In this document: positions 23,664-33,108 of the stretch, piece after piece
Layout: each line of letters starts with the position of its first letter
Position numbering within the stretch: the first letter of the stretch is position 1
Assembly (NCBI GenBank): GCA_964397625.1
Contig: CAYNJT010000006.1
Span: forward strand, 1 to 64,000
Direction of reading: 5' to 3'
Origin: Leptolinea sp964397625
Lineage (GTDB): Bacteria > Chloroflexota > Anaerolineae > Anaerolineales > Anaerolineaceae
Length of the DNA: 64,000 bases
Translations under genes and position numbers: made by a program
Notes under the pieces: generated by a model
The model's input: only the letters and a program-made list of their open reading frames with translations
Told to the model about the DNA's origin: nothing
Database searches by the model: none

Positions 23664-26282
23664 TCACCGGCATTCGCGGTTGTCATCGCAGACTGGCGGT
23701 TTGGCCGGGCAGACCCAATCCGCTGCCGGGCTGCGCAGAATGACCTGTTTCTGCGGCCCTTCGACAACCAATGCGAACCAGTCATCATTCAATTCACCTT
23801 TGCACCCCATGGCTATCACATCGGAACCGTTTGGCAGGCTAGCCGGTGAATGAATCAAAGGCAGAATCCCGCTGGTTCGAAAATCAGATCCGATCACGGT
23901 TAAAACCAGGCGGGGATAGGGCAGTCCGCGAGCTTCTGAGAACTGATCCGGTTCGCCCTTGTTCATCTCATAATACCGGGGGTAAAGACCAAGGCCGTTA
24001 TAGACAACCGCGTCAGAAGATTGAAGGAATTTGACCAGGTCTGCCTTATTGATAGAGAGCGAATCGGTTAATCCCTTTCCCTCTAAAACCGCGGCCACCG
24101 TGGTCTTATCCAAAGGTTGGTATCGAACGGGAATCAAACGATCCAGCAGTACTGGCGCAGAACCAATGAGAACAAACAACGCCAGTAATAGGGCTGCCTT
24201 TACAACAGGGAATCGCGGGTTACTGGCTTCAGCATATTGAGGTGCTTCTGTTTCAAAATTCTTACCGCTCCACCACAAAGAAATCCAGGCAACGAGCTGC
24301 GCGATGCCAAGGGAGAAATAAACGATGCCCACCCAGTCAGCCGGTAAAAAGTATCGACCGCTGGATGTTCTCGCCGCGGCTGTTGCCAGGCTGTAAACCA
24401 GCAGGAATCCGGCAGGCACAAGACCAGCCCAGCGCCTGCGAGACCAACCCGAAGCCAGTCCAAGCGCGATTACCGCCACGTTTACAACCAACAATCCGAT
24501 TTGACCGGCAGGCAGGTTGCCATTCCACTCCGCGCTCCAGAATCCGCCTGGGGATTTGATGGTCTTTTCAAGAGATTCAAATTCCAGCCGGGTGGGGAAA
24601 ATGGCTGCCGTGTCGATCAGATTATGCATGAAATGGGCGGAAACATACCGGCTAACTCCAGTGATCTTATTCCAGGTCTTATTCACCGGCTGAGTTGCCT
24701 GATCCGCCGCCGGTGTGGGCGGGGTGAGTGAGGTTTGTTTAGTCGGCTGAATTACAGGAGTGGCCAGCGAGGTAGGTGTCTCAACTGGCTTGTTCAATGC
24801 GTAAAACGTCCTCTGGGGTAGTACCACCCATCGGACGGTAGATGTAAAGAAAATGAAGTTGTCATGTACCGCATAGGACTGGAACATCCACGGAAGGACG
24901 GCCGCTGCGAAGAAGGCGGCAAACAACCCTGAATAAAGAAACATCCGCTTCCATTTTTTCCAGAACAGGAAAAATATAGCCGCGAGGGCAACGGGAAAAA
25001 GAAAAAAGGGATTCAAACGAACCAGCCCTGCCAGTCCAAGTGAGCCGCCGGATGCCATCAATGCCAGTTTTTTTTCGGGGTCGCTCACCCATGCCGTGAA
25101 GAAGAACACGAATAAAACCAGCAAAAAGGTGACTAAAGCCTCGGTCATGAACACTTTGGTATTGGCCGAAAGCACCCAGAGCGTGCCGTTGATATTATTA
25201 ATCTCCCGGAATATGATCAACCCTGCTGAAATCAACCCGGCTAATCGGTTATGCAGCTTACGCCCCAACAGATAAATCACCGCAGGCATACAGGCGATGA
25301 CAGCAACCTGCAGCCCAACCGCTGTGGTCATCCGGCTGCCAACAAGCAGATAAATCACACTGAGAAATGCCACGTAAAGCGGTTTGTCCACATACGTTTT
25401 AGTGCCAAGTCCTCCGCCAATGGTGGACAGATGAGCGGCCATGTCATACCCGGCGGCGTCAGAAAACGGGTAACGTTCACCATTCGGTGGATACGGCCCC
25501 GGCGCGAAGTAACTGTGTGGACCGTCTGTCTGTGTCCACAGGACTACAGCCAATGCCCAGATGAGTAGAAAGATCACCAGATCTGGCAGAATTCTTTGAA
25601 ATCCTTTGCGGTTCCCATCAAGGAAGAAACCAAATCCTGACAATGCCTTGATTATGAGAATGGAACCAATAACCACACCAAAGATCTGGATTCCCAGCAG
25701 CGGCACATTGATATCGTTCCAGTAGACAATATCAGGGATCAAACCTATGCGAAAGATGGCGATAACAAGGATCATACCCGTCATCACACCCCAAAAGACA
25801 GTCCAGCTTTTCAGAAGTACAGGTTGCGTGGAGAGAACTGATTTTATGGAGGCGGTGATGTTCCTTTTCTGCAGCCGAATCCCAATCAGGCAGGTCTGGA
25901 TGGCAACCAGAAGGAAGCAGAGAATGACCGGCAGCAACCGGCTTTTATATCCGCCAAATCGGCCCCACTGATAATCAGGCAGGAATACCAGCACCCAGGT
26001 GATTAGAGCCAGGATCAAAGCAGCCTGAACCAGCCAGCGCTTTTGAAAGAAAGTATCTATCCTTTTTGAAAAGATCGATTTTCGGCGCTGAAGGAACAAA
26101 ACCACCAGACTGGCCAATCCCAGGATAGCCATACCTCCGATCATCAACAGGCGCTGGGCGGAATAACCAAACGCGATCGCGTGACCAGATTCGGCCGGCA
26201 TGGAGATCAACCAGATGGCCGCGCCAAAGGCTTCGAGACAGGTCAGAAAAAAGAATAAAGAAATATACATTTTCTTGTTCAT
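23664..26282 (-). CDS. Giant GT-C-like membrane protein with Cys-paired C-terminal module
   Basis: This 872-residue protein starts with about seven hydrophobic segments. It then has a loop with YPFSDAAGYDM (Asp275) and YVDKPLYVAF (299-302 DKPL), which is the loop-1 signature of ArnT/GT39-like GT-C glycosyltransferases, followed by more helices. An unusually long loop near residue 520 is rich in Pro and Thr. The last 170 residues are extracytoplasmic and carry SLPNGSDVIAMGCKG (Cys near 827) and WVCP (near 858), a pairing conserved in the neighbour at 26279 and in the fragment at 63773. The very end adds two more Cys. The ATG overlaps the upstream paralogue's stop by 4 bases. Substrates unknown. 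Confidence 0.65.
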   Translation of the reverse strand: MNKKMYISLFFFLTCLEAFGAAIWLISMPAESGHAIAFGYSAQRLLMIGGMAILGLASLVVLFLQRRKSIFSKRIDTFFQKRWLVQAALILALITWVLVFLPDYQWGRFGGYKSRLLPVILCFLLVAIQTCLIGIRLQKRNITASIKSVLSTQPVLLKSWTVFWGVMTGMILVIAIFRIGLIPDIVYWNDINVPLLGIQIFGVVIGSILIIKALSGFGFFLDGNRKGFQRILPDLVIFLLIWALAVVLWTQTDGPHSYFAPGPYPPNGERYPFSDAAGYDMAAHLSTIGGGLGTKTYVDKPLYVAFLSVIYLLVGSRMTTAVGLQVAVIACMPAVIYLLGRKLHNRLAGLISAGLIIFREINNINGTLWVLSANTKVFMTEALVTFLLVLFVFFFTAWVSDPEKKLALMASGGSLGLAGLVRLNPFFLFPVALAAIFFLFWKKWKRMFLYSGLFAAFFAAAVLPWMFQSYAVHDNFIFFTSTVRWVVLPQRTFYALNKPVETPTSLATPVIQPTKQTSLTPPTPAADQATQPVNKTWNKITGVSRYVSAHFMHNLIDTAAIFPTRLEFESLEKTIKSPGGFWSAEWNGNLPAGQIGLLVVNVAVIALGLASGWSRRRWAGLVPAGFLLVYSLATAAARTSSGRYFLPADWVGIVYFSLGIAQLVAWISLWWSGKNFETEAPQYAEASNPRFPVVKAALLLALFVLIGSAPVLLDRLIPVRYQPLDKTTVAAVLEGKGLTDSLSINKADLVKFLQSSDAVVYNGLGLYPRYYEMNKGEPDQFSEARGLPYPRLVLTVIGSDFRTSGILPLIHSPASLPNGSDVIAMGCKGELNDDWFALVVEGPQKQVILRSPAADWVCPAKPPVCDDNRECR

Positions 26283-28807
26283 GGAATTGGGAGTGGACAG
26301 GTAAGCCGGGTGATATCCGGGCGGGAATAGACTACCGGTTTGGGAGTCTTCAGGATAACCATCACCGCGTCAAAATAAGCCGTGGTTTTACACCCGATAA
26401 TGACAACATCTGTACCATTCGGGAAATAATCTACCGGTGTGTTGATCGGCAGAACGACATCAAATGGATATACCGAGTCTGACAGGATGGAAAATGAGAG
26501 ATGGTCAAAGGGCAACGCGCTGAAAGCGGATCCTGCGCCACCCGTATCGCCCTCGCCGGTCTTCATCCAACGCGGGAACATAGCCCTGCCGGAGTTGAAT
26601 GAGGCATCTTTTACCTCGGTGAACTTATCAAGTTCATCCAAGGTCAGGTTGTTGGGCAATTGGAGGTCCATTTTTTTCATTTCAGCAAGAATCTGCCCGG
26701 GTTTCACCGCGGTATAGCGGTTGGGGATACCAAGGCTCAAGATCATTGGGATGAGGGAAATCAAAAAAACCAATCCCAAGCAGATTAACGGAATACGCTT
26801 TGTGATTATTGAATTGAGAATAAACCTTTTACTGTGAACCTGGTTATTCGTGGTAATAGTGGGGATTTTTAAGAACCAAATAAACAGAGCGGTCATCCCA
26901 AACGAATAATAGAGCGGCAATACCCAGTCTACCGGCACCACATAGCGCCCACCGGATACCAGCGAGGCAGTATTTGCCAGCAGATAGGGAAAGAGGACCA
27001 GAAGAGGAATTAACGCGGCGGCCTGCTTCACCTTCCAAACGGCGGCAAATCCAAATACGACAATAAGCAGACTCAAGGTTAGTACGATCATTCCGCCGGG
27101 TGAAAATTTACCATTCCATTCCTGGTCCCAGTATGGCAATCGGATGGTATCTTCCAATCCCGTGTGTGTTGTGGATGCCGGCAAAACCAGAGCCACAGAA
27201 ACAAGATTATGAAATCCAGACTGCAACATGGGAACGGCCAGCCCCTTGATCCCTGCTTTTCCGGAGGGTATCTGGTCATCATTAATAGCCTGATCGGTTG
27301 GTTCATTCGAAGGTTCTTCAGTCTTATTAATAAGAGGCTCATAACGCTGCCGTAAAAGAACCCCTTCTGTCTTGCTTTTCACAAATTCGATGGGATTATG
27401 CAAAACAATTTGAGTTCGTATACTCCAGGGAATAAGTGGAAGAATGCAGAAGACGAGAAAGATGAGCGCGGATTTCCACGTCCCGCGTAGTCTGATCCCG
27501 CTCACAATCAACCAGGTAAGAAAAACAAAGGGCGCAATAACAATAACATTCAGGCGAACCAGTGATGAGAGTCCCAACACCGCGCCGGCCAGCGCAGGAT
27601 ACACCCACCTTGTTTTTTGATCCGTCCACCAGTAAAACAAAGTCAACGCGACCAGCAGAAGCATTAAACAGGTCAACGATTCTGACATGGTCATTTTGAC
27701 ATTAGTCATCTGGATGCGATTGGTTAATACCAGATTGTTGGCCTGCATAAACATGGCTGTTATGCCGGCAAAAATTCCGGCAGACCGGGATGTCATTTTC
27801 GAAGCTAAAAGATACATCAAGGAAGGGATGAGCGCCAAAACAGCCACCTGAAGTGTGGTCTGTAGCGCGAAATCTTTGCCAGCCAGCAGGCCGAGCAAGG
27901 AAAGGAAAACCAGATGCAGCGGTTTATCAATGAAACCGTATGGGAAACCTTTTCCTACAAGGATGGCTTCCGCCTGGATGGCATAATCACCCGCGTCTGA
28001 GTAAGGGTAGCTTACGTAATTCGGCGGGTAAAGCTCTGTGGAATACCGGCTGGCTGCCAGCGGAATATTTTGCCAGAGCGCGAAAGATATGATCCACAAC
28101 AGGAATATGACTGCTCCGTCATTCTGGAAAAATCCGGTAACTTTCCAACCCAGTTTTTGAACCAGCAACCAGGCCACAGCAAACCCACCGGCAATCCAAA
28201 GCTGCCAGTGAAGGATGGGCACTCCGGCTTTTCCCCAGAACTGGGTCCCGGCACCGATTCCCATGCCGGTGACAGCAATGATCAGTATTAATAGCAAAAT
28301 GACAGCGCCAGCTGTCAGACCGGCCGCGATTGACTGTTTATTTTCTTCATGCTCATGTAAAACATTTTGGCGCGTGATAAACAACCAGTACAACCAGGCT
28401 TCTGAAGTTGTTAAAAAGAAAACCTGAAATACAGGCAGCAATCGGATGTAAATGGCTTTCCAACTCCCTTCGGCGATTGGAAGAAAAGCCAAAAGGTAAA
28501 AAAGGAACCAGAGTACAGGTAATGCGAATTCGATCTTGCTTATCTTTTTTGATTCAGCCAATCGTTCATTGAGATGTTCGAGCCGTGAAAATGAATTTCT
28601 GGTCAGATAAAAAAATAAACCCACGCATATCAACCCGATTGCGGCCGGTATAGATGAAAGCAAAAGCCGGGTGAAAGAAAAATCGCCGGGTAATGATACT
28701 ATCGCTATACCGGCGCGAATTGAACCAGCCAGCCCGAAAACCAGGAGAACCGGGGCCAACCAGCGGTTTCCGACCCTGATCAATCGTTCGGCGAGGTTTG
28801 ATCGCAT
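26279..28807 (-). CDS. Giant GT-C-like membrane protein, paralogue of 23664
   Basis: This 842-residue protein has the same plan as its neighbour: N-terminal extra helices, then YPYSDAGDYAIQ (Asp271) and FIDKPLHLVF (294-297 DKPL), more helices, a long hydrophilic loop near residue 500, and a C-terminal soluble module. The module has SGRAMFPRW, a YFPNGTDVVIIGCK segment (Cys near 806) and TCP near 837. The two genes form a tandem pair that has diverged well beyond simple duplication. The DA...DKPL layout suggests an outer-face sugar transferase using a polyprenyl-phosphate donor, by analogy with ArnT. The gene lies 7 bases after the WecA-like gene in the same operon. Confidence 0.65.
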   Translation of the reverse strand: MRSNLAERLIRVGNRWLAPVLLVFGLAGSIRAGIAIVSLPGDFSFTRLLLSSIPAAIGLICVGLFFYLTRNSFSRLEHLNERLAESKKISKIEFALPVLWFLFYLLAFLPIAEGSWKAIYIRLLPVFQVFFLTTSEAWLYWLFITRQNVLHEHEENKQSIAAGLTAGAVILLLILIIAVTGMGIGAGTQFWGKAGVPILHWQLWIAGGFAVAWLLVQKLGWKVTGFFQNDGAVIFLLWIISFALWQNIPLAASRYSTELYPPNYVSYPYSDAGDYAIQAEAILVGKGFPYGFIDKPLHLVFLSLLGLLAGKDFALQTTLQVAVLALIPSLMYLLASKMTSRSAGIFAGITAMFMQANNLVLTNRIQMTNVKMTMSESLTCLMLLLVALTLFYWWTDQKTRWVYPALAGAVLGLSSLVRLNVIVIAPFVFLTWLIVSGIRLRGTWKSALIFLVFCILPLIPWSIRTQIVLHNPIEFVKSKTEGVLLRQRYEPLINKTEEPSNEPTDQAINDDQIPSGKAGIKGLAVPMLQSGFHNLVSVALVLPASTTHTGLEDTIRLPYWDQEWNGKFSPGGMIVLTLSLLIVVFGFAAVWKVKQAAALIPLLVLFPYLLANTASLVSGGRYVVPVDWVLPLYYSFGMTALFIWFLKIPTITTNNQVHSKRFILNSIITKRIPLICLGLVFLISLIPMILSLGIPNRYTAVKPGQILAEMKKMDLQLPNNLTLDELDKFTEVKDASFNSGRAMFPRWMKTGEGDTGGAGSAFSALPFDHLSFSILSDSVYPFDVVLPINTPVDYFPNGTDVVIIGCKTTAYFDAVMVILKTPKPVVYSRPDITRLTCPLPIP

Positions 28808-28814
28808 GGCTTCT

Positions 28815-29876
28815 TCACTCAGATTTTTTTTGACTTTTCTCGAAAAACCAGATAAGCCCGATTCCCATGAGAATGGTCAGAATTAGAACACCATTCGCCC
28901 AGATGGGAGGCAAACCCACCGCGATAAAAGCCAGACAATCGAGGATCAGAGCAGCCAGATGCATTACATAGACAGCATGGCCGGGTTCCAGCCCCAGTGC
29001 CACCAGCCGGTGATATGTGTGATCACGGTTTCCTTTGTAGAAGGGTACCCGCCGGCGAAAGCGAGAGATGGTCACCATGGTGGTATCAAAGATGGGTACC
29101 CCCACCAGAAGGATTGGTACCAGGTAAGAAGATGACTGGAAACTATCCACCGGGTTGTAATAAATGGCCATGACAGCCAGCAGGAAACCCAGCGTTTGCG
29201 CGCCAGAATCGCCCAGGAACATCTTTGCCGGGATGGAATTGAACAGGTATATTGCCAGGCAGATGCCCACCAGTATGGCGCTGGTTACGGAAAGCAAATT
29301 CTGACCTGAATCCATTGTGGCCAGCATAAAGAATGTGAACGCCCATCCACTTAAGCCGACGGCAAGACCGTCCATACTATCAACCAGGTTGAAGGCGTTC
29401 GTCACACCGACTACCCAGAAGATAGTAAGAAAATAATCCAACCAGACATAGAGAGGACCTGAACCCCCGAGAAAAAACGTGTGAGATTCAAGAATCTTTA
29501 TCGATAAACCGGAACTAACCAGAAAAATGGCCACTGCGAGCTGCCCGAGAGATTTTGGCAGCGCGCCAAGTCGTTTATAGTCGTCCCAGATGCCAAAACC
29601 AAAAATAAAAAGCGCTCCTACCAGCATGCGGACAATATTCGTGTCCCGCCACAACCCGGTAACTAAAACAAGGATGGTTAATGACAACATCAGGGCGATG
29701 CCGCCGGCGTATGGCATGGGGATTTTATGCTGTTTGTAGGGAGCCGCTCCGGGGAAATCCATCAACTTGGTCCGCCGGGCTATCTTGATTCCAATGTAAC
29801 TTGTTCCGAGTGTCAAAATCAGGCTGACTAAAATAGCCTGGAAAAGTCCGGAATATTGAAAAGCGGTCGCGGTCAT
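28815..29876 (-). CDS. WecA/TagO-like polyprenyl-phosphate GlcNAc-1-phosphate transferase
   Basis: This 353-residue MraY-superfamily protein has about eleven hydrophobic segments and all the family motifs: HKIPMPYAGG near 50, Asp98-Asp99 in WDDYKRL, NAFNLVDSMDGLA (160-172) with the catalytic Asp166 region, AKMFLGDSG (Asp223) and HTYHRL near 285. It transfers a sugar-1-phosphate, probably HexNAc-1-P, from UDP to undecaprenyl phosphate and so starts a lipid-linked glycan on the cytoplasmic face. It overlaps a GT4 gene by 4 bases, and that enzyme is the natural candidate for the second sugar. Among the GT4 and membrane genes here, it is the likely initiator for the Wzx-exported glycan. Confidence 0.88.
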   Translation of the reverse strand: MTATAFQYSGLFQAILVSLILTLGTSYIGIKIARRTKLMDFPGAAPYKQHKIPMPYAGGIALMLSLTILVLVTGLWRDTNIVRMLVGALFIFGFGIWDDYKRLGALPKSLGQLAVAIFLVSSGLSIKILESHTFFLGGSGPLYVWLDYFLTIFWVVGVTNAFNLVDSMDGLAVGLSGWAFTFFMLATMDSGQNLLSVTSAILVGICLAIYLFNSIPAKMFLGDSGAQTLGFLLAVMAIYYNPVDSFQSSSYLVPILLVGVPIFDTTMVTISRFRRRVPFYKGNRDHTYHRLVALGLEPGHAVYVMHLAALILDCLAFIAVGLPPIWANGVLILTILMGIGLIWFFEKSQKKSE

Positions 29877-31000
29877 CTTAAATTTCCATCCCCCTGAAGT
29901 TTACTATAAACTTCCAGAGTTTCACGAATGATCCGCTGTATTGAGAACTCAGACTCGGCCAGTTTTCGCGCGTTGGCACCCATGCGCTTTCTTTCATCGG
30001 GATTTTTCAGTAATTTTTGCAAACAGTTAACCAGATCTGGTACATCTTTAAATTTTGCCAGATAACCCGTTTCTCCATGGATAACCACTTCCCTGCTGCC
30101 TGGAGCGTCAAACGCCACTAAAGGACGGGCGCATGCGGCTGCTTCGATTAATGTCTTCGGAAGGCCTTCCCGGTAAGATGGCAGGCATACGATATTGGAC
30201 CGGGCAATCACATCCGGCATATTTTCCTGCCAACCCGGCCATTCTATTACACCATCACGCTGCCATTCAATAAGTAGATGCTCGGGCACAGCCGCCGGGT
30301 ATTGCGGATCGGTGTCACCGGCAAGCACAAAATGGGCTTCAGGAAATTCTTTTTTCAAAATTCGCGCGGCATCCACAAATTCAGCCACACCTTTATCCCA
30401 CAACATTCGGGCGGGTAGAAGAACCTGCAATCGATCCTGCTGTTCCGGCGTCGGAACAAACCGATCCACATCCACTCCGGAGCCGCGCACAACGGTTGTC
30501 TGTTCCAATGTTGCCAGCCGGTTGGTCAGAAATTGTCCTCGATCATCGGTGTTCTGGAAAATCACCTGTGTGCCCCGCAAAGCCAATCGATACAGGAATT
30601 GAATCAATGGTCTGATCAATTTCTGCCCCGCTGAATCACCAATAAAGAGATAACCCAACCCGGTAATGGAATTGATCACCCGGGTTACACCGGTTATCTT
30701 CGCGGCAAGCGATCCGTACAGAACACACTTGATGGTGAAATGATGGACAAAATCCGGTTTCTCCCGCCGGTATAAAGGGATTAAACGGAGTATTGTTATT
30801 AATTCAAGTATAGGGTTGCGGCCTTTTCTAGAAAAAGGAAATTCAATCCAACGAAATCCCGCCTGAGTCAACCGTTCAGAAAAATCGTCACCGGGTGAAA
30901 CCAGGACAACTTCAAAACCTTCCGCGCGAAGAGCTTTTGCCAACGGAAGGCGAAAGTTATAGAGATACCAAGCCGTATTCGCGAATAAAAGCGTTTTCAC
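29873..31000 (-). CDS. Family 4 glycosyltransferase
   Basis: From the GTG at 31000, which overlaps the asnB stop as GTGA, the protein is 375 residues. A longer ATG version starting at 31057 would run into asnB. The N-terminal domain begins with ANTAWYLYNFRLPLAKAL and contains SITGLGYLF, as in PglA/WbpY-type GT4 enzymes that add an early sugar to polyprenyl-PP-HexNAc. The donor domain has PSYREGLPKTLIEAAACARP, with both conserved Glu residues. It probably adds the second sugar after the WecA-like enzyme, whose gene it overlaps by 4 bases. Confidence 0.85.
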   Translation of the reverse strand: MKTLLFANTAWYLYNFRLPLAKALRAEGFEVVLVSPGDDFSERLTQAGFRWIEFPFSRKGRNPILELITILRLIPLYRREKPDFVHHFTIKCVLYGSLAAKITGVTRVINSITGLGYLFIGDSAGQKLIRPLIQFLYRLALRGTQVIFQNTDDRGQFLTNRLATLEQTTVVRGSGVDVDRFVPTPEQQDRLQVLLPARMLWDKGVAEFVDAARILKKEFPEAHFVLAGDTDPQYPAAVPEHLLIEWQRDGVIEWPGWQENMPDVIARSNIVCLPSYREGLPKTLIEAAACARPLVAFDAPGSREVVIHGETGYLAKFKDVPDLVNCLQKLLKNPDERKRMGANARKLAESEFSIQRIIRETLEVYSKLQGDGNLR

Positions 31001-32970
31001 ATTTGAGTCTGGGGAACCTGAGCCCGCAACCATTCCTGGAAAACCAGGATATCCCACAGGTAATACTGGTTGTTGTGTGTGCCGGCAAGATGATCACGCC
31101 ACATCTTCTGGATGGCTTCGGTATCGAAGAAACCCTCTGCCTGCATGCGGTTTTCATCTAACAGATCTTCCGCCCAATCACGCAACGCGCCGCGCAGCCA
31201 TGTATCAAGGGGAACACCAAATCCCATCTTGGGACGTTCGATTAATTCACGCGGTACGTGCTTGTAAAGAATTTGCCGCAGGATCCATTTCCCCTGGCCA
31301 TTATGGACCTTCATGCTCATTGGCAATCGCCAGGCGAACTCGATAACCCGGTGATCATCCAGATAAGGGACGCGCGCTTCCAAACTGACACCCATGCTGG
31401 CGCGATCCACCTTCGCCAGAATATCATCCGGCAGATAGGTGATCAGATCCATATACATCATCCAGCGAGTGAAATCTGGAATATTCGGCCAGTCAGAACG
31501 ATCGGTGAGCGGTGTTGCGTGCTCTCTTCCACCACGCACGAGTTGATCCGGGTATTTCCAGTGGGAAACCAGGCGGTAATACAGGCTTTGTGGAGAATCA
31601 ACTGATACCACATCAGCAATCTTGGACATCTTCTCACCGGCAGTCGGCACGCGTAGAGCGCCTGGCAGGATCGGTTTCAACGTATGAAAAATGTTGTCCC
31701 AGGTCGATGGTGAAAGTAGACGCATTCCACCGGCCATTGTGCCGCGCAACCCATTACCCATCCATCCAATCTTTGACCAGATGTCATTTCCCCAGAAGTA
31801 GCGGTTGTATCCCGAGAATAATTCATCTCCGCCATCGCCTGACAGGCTGACCGTCACATATTTGCGGGTAAGTTTGGATACCAGATATGTTGGGATCTGG
31901 GAAGAATCTGAGAAAGGTTCATCATACAGCGCGGGCAGCAACGGAATAACAGCCTGGGCTTCTTCCGGCGTAACCATCAGGTCTGTGTGTTCGGTCTTCA
32001 AGTGGGCGGCTACTTTACGGGCATACTCCGCTTCATTGTATTCATCTTCATGAAAACCGATGGTGAATGTTTTTACCGGAATGCTGCTTTCCGCTTGCAT
32101 AAGGGCGACTATGGTTGAAGAATCAACCCCGCCGGAAAGAAATGCGCCAAGAGGCACATCCGCCATCATGCGTAATCGAACAGATTCACGCAGCAGGGTT
32201 TCCAGTTGAGATTCCGCTTCTTCAACGGTTCCGTTGAACGGATTGGCCAGCCCATTTTCCACCGCCTGTTTAGCTGACCAGAATACCTCCGGTTCCGGCT
32301 TGTAACCGGGCCGGTCAAACGGAAAAGTCAGGATTGTTCCAGGCATCTGTTTGTGAACATTCTGGAAAATGGAATAAGGCGCCGGGATATAGTTATGGCG
32401 CACAAAGAGGGCGAGTGAATTGCGGTCAATTTCATCGGAAAAACCGGGGTACGCTCGCATGCACTTTAGTTCCGAGCCAAAGAGAAGGGTTTTACCGAAC
32501 CAACCGTAATACATGGGTTTAACCCCCACTCGGTCGCGAACGAGGCGCAGAACTCGTTCTTTCCTGTCCCATAAAGCAAAAGCGAACTGGCCGTTAAAGC
32601 GTTTGATCGAAGGGATGATGCCCCAGGCATCCATGGCTTCAACCATGACTTCGGAGTCAGAGGTGCCTTTGAAATTAACTCCCATTCCAATCAATTCATT
32701 GCGCATTTCCGCGTAGTTATAAATTTCACCATTAAAAACCATTACATACCGGCCGCTGGCCGAGATCATCGGCTGGTGCCCGGTTGGTGTCAGGTCGACA
32801 ATTGCCAGCCGCCGAAAACCCAGAGCGATCCCGGCATTCGGATCGACCCACTCCCCGCTGTCATCGGGTCCGCGGTGGATAATGGCATCTGACATTCGGG
32901 TTACAGTGGCAGTCAATTCAGCCGCTGACAATTCTTTTCTGGTATCAAGAAATCCGGTTATTCCACACAT
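30997..32970 (-). CDS. asnB: Glutamine-hydrolysing asparagine-synthase-family amidotransferase
   Basis: This 657-residue protein starts MCGITGF, so Cys2 is the glutaminase nucleophile after Met removal. Other class II amidotransferase motifs include IIHRGPDDSG and VFNGEIYNY. The ATP pyrophosphatase domain has FLSGGVDSS near residue 264 and SLSGDGGDELF near 375. AsnB-like proteins in glycan loci often amidate uronic acids instead of making Asn. The 3-amino-uronic-type enzymes at 40-42 kb make such a substrate plausible here, but ordinary Asn synthesis cannot be excluded. AAAGGA precedes the ATG and an extended -10 lies upstream. Confidence 0.85.
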   Translation of the reverse strand: MCGITGFLDTRKELSAAELTATVTRMSDAIIHRGPDDSGEWVDPNAGIALGFRRLAIVDLTPTGHQPMISASGRYVMVFNGEIYNYAEMRNELIGMGVNFKGTSDSEVMVEAMDAWGIIPSIKRFNGQFAFALWDRKERVLRLVRDRVGVKPMYYGWFGKTLLFGSELKCMRAYPGFSDEIDRNSLALFVRHNYIPAPYSIFQNVHKQMPGTILTFPFDRPGYKPEPEVFWSAKQAVENGLANPFNGTVEEAESQLETLLRESVRLRMMADVPLGAFLSGGVDSSTIVALMQAESSIPVKTFTIGFHEDEYNEAEYARKVAAHLKTEHTDLMVTPEEAQAVIPLLPALYDEPFSDSSQIPTYLVSKLTRKYVTVSLSGDGGDELFSGYNRYFWGNDIWSKIGWMGNGLRGTMAGGMRLLSPSTWDNIFHTLKPILPGALRVPTAGEKMSKIADVVSVDSPQSLYYRLVSHWKYPDQLVRGGREHATPLTDRSDWPNIPDFTRWMMYMDLITYLPDDILAKVDRASMGVSLEARVPYLDDHRVIEFAWRLPMSMKVHNGQGKWILRQILYKHVPRELIERPKMGFGVPLDTWLRGALRDWAEDLLDENRMQAEGFFDTEAIQKMWRDHLAGTHNNQYYLWDILVFQEWLRAQVPQTQM

Positions 32971-33026
32971 TCGTATCCTTTGATCGGCAATATTTCATTT
33001 TTAGTTTATTTCCGTTCTCGCTGAAA

Positions 33027-33035
33027 AGTATACCA
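33027..33035 (-). promoter_or_regulatory. Extended -10 promoter candidate for asnB
   Basis: TGG-TATACT on the minus strand (33035-33027) fits an extended -10 element with no clear -35. It lies about 57 bases before the asnB ATG, in a 138-base AT-rich spacer, one of the larger intergenic gaps of this strand. It could provide an internal start for asnB and the genes after it. Confidence 0.4.
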
Positions 33036-33108
33036 GTGAATATTTTTCCATTAAAAGCCGGGCAGCCACTTTTCTGTCAGGCAGGATTAGGGAATACCAC
33101 CTTAGTCT

